Positions 41,711-50,183 of a stretch of DNA of 64,000 bases are shown here, piece by piece (within the stretch, counting starts at the first letter, position 1; each line of letters starts with the position of its first letter). A program made the position numbers and the translations under genes. The stretch is taken from NCBI GenBank assembly GCA_964636125.1, contig CAZWPX010000005.1, positions 62,001 through 126,000 on the forward strand, given 5' to 3'. This DNA comes from CAJINA01 sp964636125. GTDB taxonomy: Bacteria; Desulfobacterota; Desulfobacteria; Desulfobacterales; CAJINA01. The notes beneath the pieces are model-generated. The model saw only the letters and a list, made by a program, of their open reading frames with translations. It was not told the origin of the DNA and made no database searches.

Positions 41711-43804
41711 CTATCCACCTGCAGTAAGGTCTATCCACACAAATCCAAATTCATCCACCCGTACACCGGCATCTTCACCGATGACAATAGTGGACTCCCG
41801 TTCTTCGATAATGGCCGGGCCTTCAAATTTCGCGCCGGGAAAGAGCCTGGCGCGATCATAAACAGTATGCTCTGCAAAGTCTTTACGGGCTAGGGAGAAC
41901 GCCGGACGGCTGGATTTTACACAGTCAGACAGGCTGGTCCCGGTTTGTTTCAACGGCGGGATCCTAAAGGGCCGGGCCGGCAGGCTGGCCCGTACCTTGA
42001 AAGTGACGAATTCCACCGTGTTGTCGTCGTAGGTCCGCCCGTAAAGCCGTTTATACTCGGTATCGAAAAGGTCACGGATCTCTTTTTTGCGCCACTGGTC
42101 AAAGGGCCTGGCCGCGATTGCCAGATTGGTTTCCGCGCCCTGGCCGACAAAACGCATCATCAGGGTCCGTTCAAAAAGGATCTTTTCGCTGCCGGCGGTG
42201 CTGCCTAAAATGGCGGCTCCTTCAGTTTCCAGGGCGCGAAAAAGTTTTTCTATTTCAGAAAAATCAGCTTCATCCAGAGCCGCCCGATGGCTGCGCGACA
42301 AATCGAACGCGACCGGTGCGGTGAAGAAACCCAGTGCGGAGCCGACCCCCGCCAGGGGGGGCACCAGGATACGCGGTGCCCCAATTTTTCGGGCCAACCC
42401 GTAAGCGTGCACTGGGCCGGCACCCCCGAAAGCGGAAACCGTTACAATGTTGGGATTGCCGCCTTTTTCAGCAATATGGGTTTTTGCGGCCGCAGCCATG
42501 GTTTCGTTGATCAGGTCGTGGATGCCGAAAGCCGCTTCCACCGGGGTTGTGCCCAGGGGTGCCGCTATTTTTCGGGCAATGGCGCTTTCCGCGGCCGCTT
42601 TGTCCAGCGGCATGCTGCCGCCCAGAAAATAGTCGGGGTCCAGGTACCCCAGGGTGAGGTCCGCATCGGTTACCGTGGGGTTTTCGCCGCCCAGGCCGTA
42701 GCAGGCCGGTCCCGGGTCTGCGCCGGCACTTTCCGGTCCCACTTGGAGCAGGCCGAGCCGGTTGATCTGGGCGATGCTGCCTCCGCCGGCCCCGATTTCC
42801 ATCAGGTCCACCACCGGGACCTGGATGGGCAGGCCGCTGCCTTTTTTGAATCGCTGCACACGCCCCACCTCGAAGGTCGATACGAGTCCGGCCTGGCCTT
42901 TTTGAATCAGGCAGGACTTGGCGGTAGTGCCGCCCATATCGAAGCAGAACATGTCTTTGATCTTGAAAAGCCGGCCGTAGTGCTGGGAAGCGATGACTGC
43001 GGCCGTGGGGCCGGATTCGATGATCCGCACCGGAAATTCACGAGCCGTTTCCAGGGAAGTGATTCCTCCGGATGACAGCATGATAAACAGCTTGCCGTCA
43101 AAGCCCAATGCTTCCAGGCGATCGGAAAGCTTTTTTAAATAGCTGGCCGTTATCGGTTTTACATATGCGTTGGTTACCGTGGTGCAGGTGCGTTCATATT
43201 CTCTTATCTGGGGCAGGACCTCGAAGGAGATGGATTGAAAAAGATCGGGTGCCTGGGCCCGGATGAAATCCCGGATGGCCTTTTCGTGCACCGGATTTTC
43301 GTAAGAGTTGATCAGGCAGACCGCAATAGATTCCACCTGTGCCTCCCTGAGTTCCTCCAGCCGACCGCGAACCTGCTGCAGATCAAGTTCCCGGATGACC
43401 CGACCATCGCTGGTTATCCGCTCATCGACTTCCGTGCGCAGGTAGCGCGGGATCAATGGCAGGGGGTATTCTGAAAAAATATCATAAGCGTCGTAGCGGA
43501 TCTCCCGGCCCAGTTCCAGGACGTCCCTGAAGCCACGGGTAGTGATCAAACCGGTGCGCGCGCCTTTTCTTTCGATGATGGCGTTGATCACCAGGGTGGT
43601 CCCGTGAATAAACTCGGTGACCAGATCTAAAAACCCCGGGTTTTGTGCGAGCAGTTCCTGGATGCCATGTTCGACGGCTTGTGAGGGATCAGCCGGCGAC
43701 GTCAGGCATTTGTTGGTCTGAAACTCGCCGGTCTCATCATCGACAAGGACAAAATCAGTGAAAGTACCACCGATGTCACATCCCAGACGAAAGGATTTAT
43801 TCAA
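41711..43804 (-). CDS. hyuA: Hydantoinase/oxoprolinase family protein, HyuA subunit
   Basis: A 697-residue HyuA-type ATPase. I place the start at a TTG (43804), since AGGAGGAGACCT lies immediately upstream and the product then begins as the family does (NKSFRLGCDIGGTFTDFVLV); an ATG 21 bases earlier would translate the ribosome site itself. Other motifs are TTLVINAIIERKGARTGLIT, FDMGGTTAKSCLI, EIGAGGGSIA, GAGPVHAYGLA and GPAIIEERESTIVI. The actin-like N-terminal fold binds ATP and phosphorylates the amide or ketone. It pairs with HyuB downstream. A dispersed repeat lies between it and the mutase gene. Confidence 0.92.
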   Translation of the reverse strand: MNKSFRLGCDIGGTFTDFVLVDDETGEFQTNKCLTSPADPSQAVEHGIQELLAQNPGFLDLVTEFIHGTTLVINAIIERKGARTGLITTRGFRDVLELGREIRYDAYDIFSEYPLPLIPRYLRTEVDERITSDGRVIRELDLQQVRGRLEELREAQVESIAVCLINSYENPVHEKAIRDFIRAQAPDLFQSISFEVLPQIREYERTCTTVTNAYVKPITASYLKKLSDRLEALGFDGKLFIMLSSGGITSLETAREFPVRIIESGPTAAVIASQHYGRLFKIKDMFCFDMGGTTAKSCLIQKGQAGLVSTFEVGRVQRFKKGSGLPIQVPVVDLMEIGAGGGSIAQINRLGLLQVGPESAGADPGPACYGLGGENPTVTDADLTLGYLDPDYFLGGSMPLDKAAAESAIARKIAAPLGTTPVEAAFGIHDLINETMAAAAKTHIAEKGGNPNIVTVSAFGGAGPVHAYGLARKIGAPRILVPPLAGVGSALGFFTAPVAFDLSRSHRAALDEADFSEIEKLFRALETEGAAILGSTAGSEKILFERTLMMRFVGQGAETNLAIAARPFDQWRKKEIRDLFDTEYKRLYGRTYDDNTVEFVTFKVRASLPARPFRIPPLKQTGTSLSDCVKSSRPAFSLARKDFAEHTVYDRARLFPGAKFEGPAIIEERESTIVIGEDAGVRVDEFGFVWIDLTAGG

Positions 43805-43874
43805 AGGTCTCCTCCTGTGTTGCATCCACTTCCATGACAGATTGAGCGAATATTATAAAACTGCAGCATTAGCA

Positions 43875-43965
43875 TGTCACTCTGAGCGCAGCGAAGAGTC
43901 TTCCACAAGCCAAGGCCATGTTTTTACATGAGGGATTCTTCGTCGTTACACTCCTCAGGATGACA
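43875..43965. repeat. Dispersed palindromic repeat (TGTCACTCTGAG type)
   Basis: TGTCACTCTGAGCGCAGCG with the AAGAGTC block on the left mirrors GATTCTTCGTCGTTACACTC with CTCAGGATGACA on the right. This sequence type is scattered between genes in many bacterial genomes. It occupies the 209-base gap between the mutase and hyuA. Confidence 0.75.
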
Positions 43966-44013
43966 GGCAGTAGATACTGCTTCCCTTTTATCGGAAAACA
44001 AAAACCAAGTGTT

Positions 44014-45651
44014 CTAAAAGATAGATGGTTCCTCCCATTCGCCGAAGACATCACGAAAAATGCTGGCCATCTCCCCCACAGTGGCGTAGGCCCGGCAGCA
44101 GTCCACCAGATAAGGCATGACGTTGTCTTTGCCCCGTGCGGCCTTTTCCAGGGCCCTTAATGTCCGGGTCACCGCCTGGTTGTTCCGGGTTCGTTTAAGC
44201 TCCCGCAGGCCGGCCTGCTGCTTTTCCACCCATTTTTCATTATACTCATGCAGGTCCACATCACCGCCGCCGGTGTCATCACCGTCGGTGTACTTGTTGC
44301 TGCCGACCTTAATGTATTCACCGCTTTGCAGGCCTTTTTCGTATTCATAGGCCTGGGTGGCAACCTTGCGCTGGATAAATCCGGTTTCGACGGCTTTGAC
44401 CATACCGCCCAGTGCGTTGACCTGCTGCATCTCTTCTATGATCTTTTCTTCCATCTGCAAGGTCAGGGTTTCGATGAAATAAGAGCCGGCCAGCGGGTCC
44501 ACAGTGTCGCGCAGCCCCACCTCTTCCATGAGAATTTCAAGGGTGCGCAGGGACAACAAGGCCGCCCGGGGGGTGGGGATGGTGTAGGCTTCGTCAAAGG
44601 AGCACAGGGCCGTGGTCTGGGCTCCGGCCAGGGCCGCCCCCAGGGCGTAAAAGGCTCCGCGCATGATATTGTTTTCAGGTTGCTCCTTGGTCAGTCCGCT
44701 GCCGCCGCCGCCGAAAAGCCCTCGCAAAAAAAGCTTTTTCTTTTCGGTGACGCCATAATCGGTTTTCAGCATTTTGGCCCAGAGTTTGCGGGCAGCCCGA
44801 AACTTGGCCACCTGTTCCCAGAGATTGCCGTATACATTGAAATTGAAGGAGAAGCGTCCCACGAAGTCCTCGGCCGCCAACCCGCGCGCCATCACATTTT
44901 CCATGTAGGCCCGGGCAATCTCGAAGGCGCAGCCGATCTCCTGGGCAGGTGTCGCGCCCGATTCGCGGATGTGGTACCCGCACAAACTCACCGGGTTACA
45001 GCGCGGCAGTTCCTTAACCGCGTATTCGATTGTATCGCCGACCAGGCGGACACCATGTTCGACCGGATAGATCCAGGCGCCCCGGCCGATCATCTCCTTG
45101 AGAATGTCATTTTGCGGGGTGGCGGAGATCTTCTCTTTCGGGTATCCAAATTTTTCCGCCACGGCCTGGTACATGGCCAGCATGATGGTGGCCACCGCGT
45201 TAATGGTCAACCCGCTGCCGATGCGGTCTAAAGGGATATCCTTGAAAGCGATTTCAAAATCTCTCAACGAATCCACCGCCATGCCCACCCGGCCGACTTC
45301 GCCAAGCGATTTAGGGTGGTCGGAGTCATATCCCATCTGGGTCGGCAGGTCGAAGGCGACATTCAAACCGGTCTGGCCGTGGTCGATCATCAGCTTGAAG
45401 CGGTTGTTGGTCTCCTCGGGCGTCCCAAAGCCGGTATACTGGCGGGTCGTCCAGGCCCGGCTGCGATACCCTAAAGGATGCAGGCTCCGGGTAAAGGGAA
45501 ATTCGCCGGGATCGCCCAGATCTTTATCGTAGGCAAAACCCGCCTGAGCAAGATCTTCGGGGCCGTACGACGGCTTTACGGTGATACCGGACTGGTAGCG
45601 GACTTCTTCGACCGCATCCTTCTTGTTCTTGGTATATTTGGCAACGCCCAT
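44014..45651 (-). CDS. B12-dependent acyl-CoA mutase large subunit, methylmalonyl-CoA mutase family
   Basis: A 545-residue catalytic (TIM-barrel) subunit lacking the B12-binding domain, which is a separate gene 26 bases upstream. Residues aligned by eye with Propionibacterium mutase: Tyr72 (RQYTGF; Tyr89), Gln180 (PQNDILKE; Gln197), Arg190 (Arg207) and His227 (GYHIRESGAT; His244). Keeping Tyr and Arg at the substrate-carboxylate positions argues for a dicarboxylic acyl-CoA rather than isobutyryl- or 2-hydroxyisobutyryl-CoA. The split form and its neighbours (CoA-transferase, acyl-CoA dehydrogenase, Hyu, molybdenum hydroxylase) fit a dedicated catabolic mutase such as the proposed (2-aminophenyl)succinyl-CoA mutase. 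Ordinary methylmalonyl-CoA mutase is the alternative. The MeaB half of the fusion at 28-30 kb may be its chaperone. Confidence 0.92.
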   Translation of the reverse strand: MGVAKYTKNKKDAVEEVRYQSGITVKPSYGPEDLAQAGFAYDKDLGDPGEFPFTRSLHPLGYRSRAWTTRQYTGFGTPEETNNRFKLMIDHGQTGLNVAFDLPTQMGYDSDHPKSLGEVGRVGMAVDSLRDFEIAFKDIPLDRIGSGLTINAVATIMLAMYQAVAEKFGYPKEKISATPQNDILKEMIGRGAWIYPVEHGVRLVGDTIEYAVKELPRCNPVSLCGYHIRESGATPAQEIGCAFEIARAYMENVMARGLAAEDFVGRFSFNFNVYGNLWEQVAKFRAARKLWAKMLKTDYGVTEKKKLFLRGLFGGGGSGLTKEQPENNIMRGAFYALGAALAGAQTTALCSFDEAYTIPTPRAALLSLRTLEILMEEVGLRDTVDPLAGSYFIETLTLQMEEKIIEEMQQVNALGGMVKAVETGFIQRKVATQAYEYEKGLQSGEYIKVGSNKYTDGDDTGGGDVDLHEYNEKWVEKQQAGLRELKRTRNNQAVTRTLRALEKAARGKDNVMPYLVDCCRAYATVGEMASIFRDVFGEWEEPSIF

Positions 45652-45677
45652 AGTGATTCCCTGTGTGAAAAAGTTGG

Positions 45678-46094
45678 TTATACCCTGTCAGGCGCAGCCA
45701 CGCCGCAGAGGCCGTAAATGCCGGAGGTAATTTCGTCAAAGGGCGTGCCGCCAGGGTAGACACCGGCCACGCCCATCTTTCCCAGTACCGCTGTGTCACG
45801 GTCGGGAATTACGCCCCCGACGACCAGTTTGACTTCATCCAGCCCTTCGGTTTTCATCATTTCCAGCAGGCGGGTGCAGATGGGGATGTGCGCCCCGGAC
45901 ATGATGCTCAGACCGATTACATCCACCGTCTCCTGGCTCGCTGCGGTGACAATCTGCTCCAGGTCCTGGTGCAGGCCGGTGTAGATGACCTCCATGCCGG
46001 CATCCCGTAGAGCCAGGGCCACGATCTTGGCACCGCGGTCGTGGCCGTCCAGTCCGGGCTTGGCCAGGAGAATTCTAATCTTACGCTCATTCAT
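45678..46094 (-). CDS. B12-binding small subunit of the acyl-CoA mutase
   Basis: A 138-residue cobalamin-binding domain. The lower-ligand motif is KPGLDGHDRG (His18), followed by DVIGLSIMSGAH and the VVGGVIPDRD and GVAGVYPGGTPFDEI segments, exactly the C-terminal module of methylmalonyl-CoA mutase. It binds B12 base-off/His-on and joins the large subunit encoded 26 bases downstream. It lies 20 bases downstream of the gntR gene, so the three genes are probably one transcript. Confidence 0.93.
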   Translation of the reverse strand: MNERKIRILLAKPGLDGHDRGAKIVALALRDAGMEVIYTGLHQDLEQIVTAASQETVDVIGLSIMSGAHIPICTRLLEMMKTEGLDEVKLVVGGVIPDRDTAVLGKMGVAGVYPGGTPFDEITSGIYGLCGVAAPDRV

Positions 46095-46114
46095 GCCGTT
46101 GTTCCTCCCAATGG

Positions 46115-46834
46115 TCAGAATTCTTGCTTATTTCCGTCGTCTCCGGCGGCCAACTGTTCAAGGACCGCGGCTTTGCCCCGGAGGATATGTTCCCGGACCA
46201 GTTTTTCCACGCCATCGGCGTCGTGTTGGCGGATGGCGGCAACCATGCGTTTGTGATCCCGGTTGCTCTGCCTGGCCATGCTTTCCTGGCTCAGGATAAT
46301 ATGCCGAAAACGGTGAATCTGTGCTTTCAGATCGTTAATCATCTTGATAAGCCGCGGGCTGTTGCTCAGGGTGTAGAGCAGTTCATGGAACCGGGTGTTG
46401 ATCTCTTCCAGTTCACTGACCCGGCCCTGTTCCAGGCAGTGCTGGTATTCCAGGATTTTCTTTTCCAGGCGGTTCAGGCCCTCCGGGGTATGGTTTTCAG
46501 CCGCCAACCGGGCCGCGTAAGATTCGAGTATACTCCGAATGCCGAAGGTTTCATCGATGTCCTGGCTCGTCAGGCCGAGCACCGCAAAACCGCCCGGCGG
46601 CAGTTTCTGCAAGAACCCCTGGCTTTCCAGTTTATGCAAGGCTTCCCGGACCGGAGTCCGGCTGACACCGATGGAGTCAGCGATGCGGCTTTCCACCAGG
46701 CGGCTATTTGGTGCGATATCCCCCAGGGCAATGGCCTGTTTGAGGTATTCAAAGACATGCTGCCCGGCCGATTTGCGGGCAGGCAGTGTCTTCAAACTTT
46801 CGAAACCCGCAGTTGCGATTTCCCCTTTTTCCAT
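46115..46834 (-). CDS. GntR family transcriptional regulator (FadR/FCD subfamily)
   Basis: A 239-residue regulator. The start at 46834 follows a GGAAGGG-type site; an upstream ATG adds 15 residues. The N-terminal winged helix carries VFEYLKQAIALGDIAPNSRL, ESRIADSIGVSRTPVREALH; the C-terminal FCD ligand domain has a helical IRSILESYAARLAAEN, Asp/His residues typical of metal and carboxylate binding, and VREHILRGKAAVLEQL. It is embedded in the catabolic operon (1 base after the acyl-CoA dehydrogenase stop), so it probably senses a pathway acid and represses the operon. The triple GTATAC array at 51490-51509 is the likely operator. Confidence 0.92.
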   Translation of the reverse strand: MEKGEIATAGFESLKTLPARKSAGQHVFEYLKQAIALGDIAPNSRLVESRIADSIGVSRTPVREALHKLESQGFLQKLPPGGFAVLGLTSQDIDETFGIRSILESYAARLAAENHTPEGLNRLEKKILEYQHCLEQGRVSELEEINTRFHELLYTLSNSPRLIKMINDLKAQIHRFRHIILSQESMARQSNRDHKRMVAAIRQHDADGVEKLVREHILRGKAAVLEQLAAGDDGNKQEF

Positions 46835-46835
46835 T

Positions 46836-47969
46836 TTACAGCCCTTCCCACCGGGCAATGTTGGTTTGCAGTACTTCATGGGTGCCCCCGCCGCTGAGCA
46901 GAAACCGCGTGTCGCGAAAAAAGCGCTGGGCCGGGTACTCCATGGAGTACCCGTAGCCGGCGAATATCCGGGTGCATTCGTCTGCTGCGCTGCAGGCTGC
47001 CTCTGTAGCGAAGTACTTGGCCATGGAAGCCTGTTTCATGCATTCACTGCCGCGGTCGATCATGGCCGTAGCTTTATAGACCATCAATCGCGAAGCTTCC
47101 AGATTGGTGGCCATATTGGCGATTTTCGATTGGATCAGCTGGTACTTGCTGATAGGTTTGCCGAAAGCTATACGCTCTTTGGCATATTTGAGGGCGGCAT
47201 CCATGGCTCCACGCTGCAGGCCGATTCCCAGGGCGGCGGTCATGGTGCGAATTTCCGCCAGGATCGCTAAAAAGCAGGAGAGGCCCTGCCCCTCTGGCGT
47301 TACCCGGTATTCTTTGGGGATCAACACATCTTTGAAAGCCACTTCACAAATGGGAGTTGTACGCGTTCCCAGGCAGTCGAAGCGCGGGCTGAGGGACACG
47401 CCGGGCAGGTCGCGCGGCACGAAAAAGTAGCCGATCCCCCGTAATCTTTTGGCCGGGTCCGTCTGGCAAAGGACCGTGTAAAAGCTCGCCTCCGGTCCGT
47501 CGGTGACCCATGTTTTCATACCGTTGATCAGATAGCCGTCGTCGACGGCGGTCGCCCGGGTGGTAATGGCGCCCAGGTCGCTGCCGGCTTCAGGTTCGGT
47601 CATGCAGAAACAACCGATTTTTTTCCCGCGCATGGCCGGTAGAAAGTAGGCCTCGTGCATTTCAGGCGTTCCGTAGTGAAACAGGAAGTTGGTCCCCATC
47701 AGACATTGCATGGCGGTTATGGAAGCCAGGCTCATTAGGCCGCGGGCCAACTCTTCGCAGATAATGCAATACAGGGTCGTGTTGCCGCCGGCACCGCCTT
47801 TGCCCCGTGGATAGCGAATGCCGAAGAGGCCCATTTCAGCCAGCTTCTGAAAGAGTTCGTGGGGGAATTCACCCTTTTTGTCCAGCTCTTCGGCAATGGG
47901 AATGACTTCCTGGTCGACAAAACGGGCAATGGTCTGGCGTATCAATTTTTCCGGATCTGATCTAAGCAT
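46836..47969 (-). CDS. Acyl-CoA dehydrogenase
   Basis: A 377-residue flavoenzyme of the acyl-CoA dehydrogenase family: FCMTEPEAGSDLGAITT, INGMKTWVTDGP, GERIAFGKPISKYQLIQ-type helix G region, IFAGYGYSMEYPAQRFFRD. The C-terminal motif reads SGGGTHEVLQ where most members have EGT; the usual catalytic Glu is therefore Gly, as in isovaleryl-CoA dehydrogenase (GAGT), which uses a Glu in helix G. A Glu is present there (LAEIRTMT) but one residue off. It passes electrons to the ETF encoded upstream. In the model it would oxidise and decarboxylate an arylmalonyl-CoA to a cinnamoyl-CoA. Confidence 0.92.
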   Translation of the reverse strand: MLRSDPEKLIRQTIARFVDQEVIPIAEELDKKGEFPHELFQKLAEMGLFGIRYPRGKGGAGGNTTLYCIICEELARGLMSLASITAMQCLMGTNFLFHYGTPEMHEAYFLPAMRGKKIGCFCMTEPEAGSDLGAITTRATAVDDGYLINGMKTWVTDGPEASFYTVLCQTDPAKRLRGIGYFFVPRDLPGVSLSPRFDCLGTRTTPICEVAFKDVLIPKEYRVTPEGQGLSCFLAILAEIRTMTAALGIGLQRGAMDAALKYAKERIAFGKPISKYQLIQSKIANMATNLEASRLMVYKATAMIDRGSECMKQASMAKYFATEAACSAADECTRIFAGYGYSMEYPAQRFFRDTRFLLSGGGTHEVLQTNIARWEGL

Positions 47970-47989
47970 TATTAAGTTCCTAATTGGGT

Positions 47990-48051
47990 GTCATCCCGGC
48001 AAAAGCCGGGATCCAGGTTAAGGCTGGATGCCGGATCAAGTCCGGCATGAC
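47990..48051. repeat. Dispersed palindromic repeat (GTCATCCCGGC type)
   Basis: Nested palindromes: CCCGGC-AAAA-GCCGGG, and GCCGGA-TCAAG-TCCGGC, enclosed by GTCAT ... ATCCAG and CTGGAT ... ATGAC arms. The type is common in proteobacterial genomes between genes. The adjoining bases 48105-48135 (GATGTTCAACGTTCGATGTT and similar words) are a low-complexity tract. Together they fill the 180-base gap between etfA and the acyl-CoA dehydrogenase gene. Confidence 0.75.
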
Positions 48052-48149
48052 GATCTGGTACCTTTGCTGCCCTGTTAATCATCCAGCGAAGCGAAGCTTC
48101 ACATCTTTCGATGTTCAACGTTCGATGTTGAATGTTCACTCGCTTTGTT

Positions 48150-49352
48150 TTACTCCTCGCACATGACGTCGCAAACCGCATGCAGCTGGCGGGTCAACTC
48201 CGGCACCACCGTGAACAGGTCGCCGACGATGCCCCAGTCGGCTACTTTAAATATGGGTGCCAGCGGATCTTTGTTGATGGCCACAATGAATTTTGAGTCC
48301 AGCATCCCGGCGCGGTGCTGAATGGCGCCGGACAGCCCACAGGCAATATACAGATCAGGTCGTACGGTTTGGCCGGTCTGGCCCACCTGGCGGGTTGCCG
48401 GTATCCAGCCCTCCTCAACTGCCACCCGGGTTCCGGCGACCTGGGCATCCAGCACAACGGCCAGTTTTCGCAATACTTCGAAGCCGTCCGCATCGTTGAG
48501 GCCCCGTCCGCCGGCGACGATAACCCGGGCCGTGGAAAGGTCCTCTCCGGATCGGGCGGCCTTTACGGTCTCCAGAATCCGGGTGCCGATATCGGCTTCG
48601 ACTACGGTCGCCTGGTGGGGGATCACCGTACCTTTATGGCCCGGTGCCGGGGTTACCTCCATGACCCCCGGGCGTACGGTGGCCATCTGCGGCCGTGAGT
48701 AACGGTTGGCGATGGTGGCCATGATATTGCCGCCGAAAGCCGGGCGCGTCTGCCACAAAATGCCCTCATCGTGGTCGATGTCCAGCTCGGTGCAGTCCGC
48801 TGTCAGCCCGCAGCCTACCCGACGGGAAATCCGCGGTGCCAGGTCACGCCCGATGTGGGTGGCGCCCATGAGCAGGATGTTGGGTTTGTGGGCCTGCACG
48901 AGTTCTGCAAACACCCGGGCATAGGACTCCGTGCGGTAGTCCGCCAGCGATTCATCCTCGGCCAGGTAGACCCGGTCGGCACTGAATTCGATCAGGATGC
49001 CGGCCAGGGAGGCCACCTGATGGCCGATCAAAACTGCGGCAACTTCCTGCTTCAGGCTCCGGGCCAGCTGTCTGGCTTTGCCCAGCAGTTCCACGGATAC
49101 CCGGGTCAGGGTGCCGGCGCGCTGTTCGGCAAAGACCCACACCCCCCGGTGTTCATTGAAATCGGGAACGGCGCGCGGCGTTGCATCCGTGCAGATGGCC
49201 CCGGTCCGGCAAACCTCCATGCAGGCGCCGCAGGCAGTGCAGCGGTCACCGATTTCCACTTTGCCTTCTGCCAGTGTCATCGCCTCATAGGGGCATTTTC
49301 GGAGGCACCGCTGGCACCCGTCACACAGATCAATTTCAACCCAGACTGCCAT
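48150..49352 (-). CDS. etfA: Electron transfer flavoprotein alpha subunit with N-terminal 2[4Fe-4S] ferredoxin domain
   Basis: A protein of about 400 residues. I take the ATG at 49352, which follows AGAGGA; one 24 bases upstream overlaps etfB. The N-terminal ferredoxin domain has CDGCQRCLRKCP and CTACGACMEVCR. EtfA follows, with VWVFAEQRAG, LMGATHIGRDLAPRIS, RPQMATVRPGVME, and the FAD-binding VVAGGRGLND, VGQTGQTVRPDLYIACGLSGAIQHRAGM and IVAINKDPLAPIF. Ferredoxin-fused EtfA occurs in anaerobes where flavin-based bifurcation or confurcation links acyl-CoA or lactate oxidation to ferredoxin. Here it probably serves the acyl-CoA dehydrogenase next to it. Confidence 0.93.
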   Translation of the reverse strand: MAVWVEIDLCDGCQRCLRKCPYEAMTLAEGKVEIGDRCTACGACMEVCRTGAICTDATPRAVPDFNEHRGVWVFAEQRAGTLTRVSVELLGKARQLARSLKQEVAAVLIGHQVASLAGILIEFSADRVYLAEDESLADYRTESYARVFAELVQAHKPNILLMGATHIGRDLAPRISRRVGCGLTADCTELDIDHDEGILWQTRPAFGGNIMATIANRYSRPQMATVRPGVMEVTPAPGHKGTVIPHQATVVEADIGTRILETVKAARSGEDLSTARVIVAGGRGLNDADGFEVLRKLAVVLDAQVAGTRVAVEEGWIPATRQVGQTGQTVRPDLYIACGLSGAIQHRAGMLDSKFIVAINKDPLAPIFKVADWGIVGDLFTVVPELTRQLHAVCDVMCEE

Positions 49353-49372
49353 AGCTTTCTGTTTCCTCTTTA

Positions 49373-50170
49373 TCACGGTGCTATCAAACGATTCTCTTTT
49401 AGCCGCTCCACCAGACTTTGCACCACATCAGCCATATCGCCTTCCAGCATTTCGCCCCGCCGTTCGAATTTGGGTGCAAAGGTTTTGATTACATGGGTTA
49501 GGGATCCATCCAGCCCCACCTGGGCTGTGGTTACCCCGATATCGGCCGCGTTCCAGACTTTGATAGGCGCTTTTTCACGGCAGGCTTTCAGCAGGCCGGC
49601 CATGCGGGGGTAGCGCGGGGTGTTCAACTGGCCGATGACGGTTAACAGGGCGGGCAGGCGGCACGCCACCCGTTCATAGCCGTCTTCCAGGCGCCGCTTG
49701 ACCACCAGTTGATCGGCGGCGACGGTTTCGATATCGAACACATAGCTCACCTGGGGCAGATCCAGGTAGTCCGCCACCTGGGGCCCCACCTGGGCAGTGT
49801 CCCCGTCGATGGCCTGCCGGCCGCACAGGATAAGATCGTAATCCCCCACGGCTTCCACGGCCTTGCCCAGGGTAAAGGAGGTGGCCCAGGTGTCGGCTCC
49901 GGCGAAAGCGCGGTCGGTGAGCAGGATCGCCCGGTCCGCTCCCATGCCCATGGCCTCGGAGAGGGCATCGATTGCCTGGGGCGGTCCCATGGATATCACC
50001 GTTACGTCGGCGTCGTGTGCTGCTTTCAGATCCAGGGCGGCTTCCAGGGCGTGCCGGTCATCCGGGTTGATGATGCTGTCGAGTCCTTCACGAATCAGGT
50101 TGCCTGTTTTGGGGTCCAGTTTTACTTCCGTGGTATCCGGCACCTGTTTGATAAATACGATGATGCGCAT
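49373..50170 (-). CDS. etfB: Electron transfer flavoprotein beta subunit
   Basis: A 265-residue EtfB. KQVPDTTEVKLDPKTGNLIR, INPDDRHALEAAL, VISMGPPQAIDALSEAMGMG and LILCGRQAIDGDTAQVGPQVA are present; the last segment resembles EtfB proteins of bifurcating complexes. A strong ribosome site, GGGAGGCGGG, precedes the ATG. It binds AMP or a second FAD and pairs with the ferredoxin-fused EtfA. It is separated from the CoA-transferase gene by 13 bases, second in the operon. Confidence 0.95.
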   Translation of the reverse strand: MRIIVFIKQVPDTTEVKLDPKTGNLIREGLDSIINPDDRHALEAALDLKAAHDADVTVISMGPPQAIDALSEAMGMGADRAILLTDRAFAGADTWATSFTLGKAVEAVGDYDLILCGRQAIDGDTAQVGPQVADYLDLPQVSYVFDIETVAADQLVVKRRLEDGYERVACRLPALLTVIGQLNTPRYPRMAGLLKACREKAPIKVWNAADIGVTTAQVGLDGSLTHVIKTFAPKFERRGEMLEGDMADVVQSLVERLKENRLIAP

Positions 50171-50183
50171 TTCCCGCCTCCCG

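Noticed and set aside
47972..48181. 69-codon minus-strand frame after etfA (HAGLDPASSLNLDPG type)
   Set aside because: This is the translated form of a dispersed palindromic repeat, not a gene.
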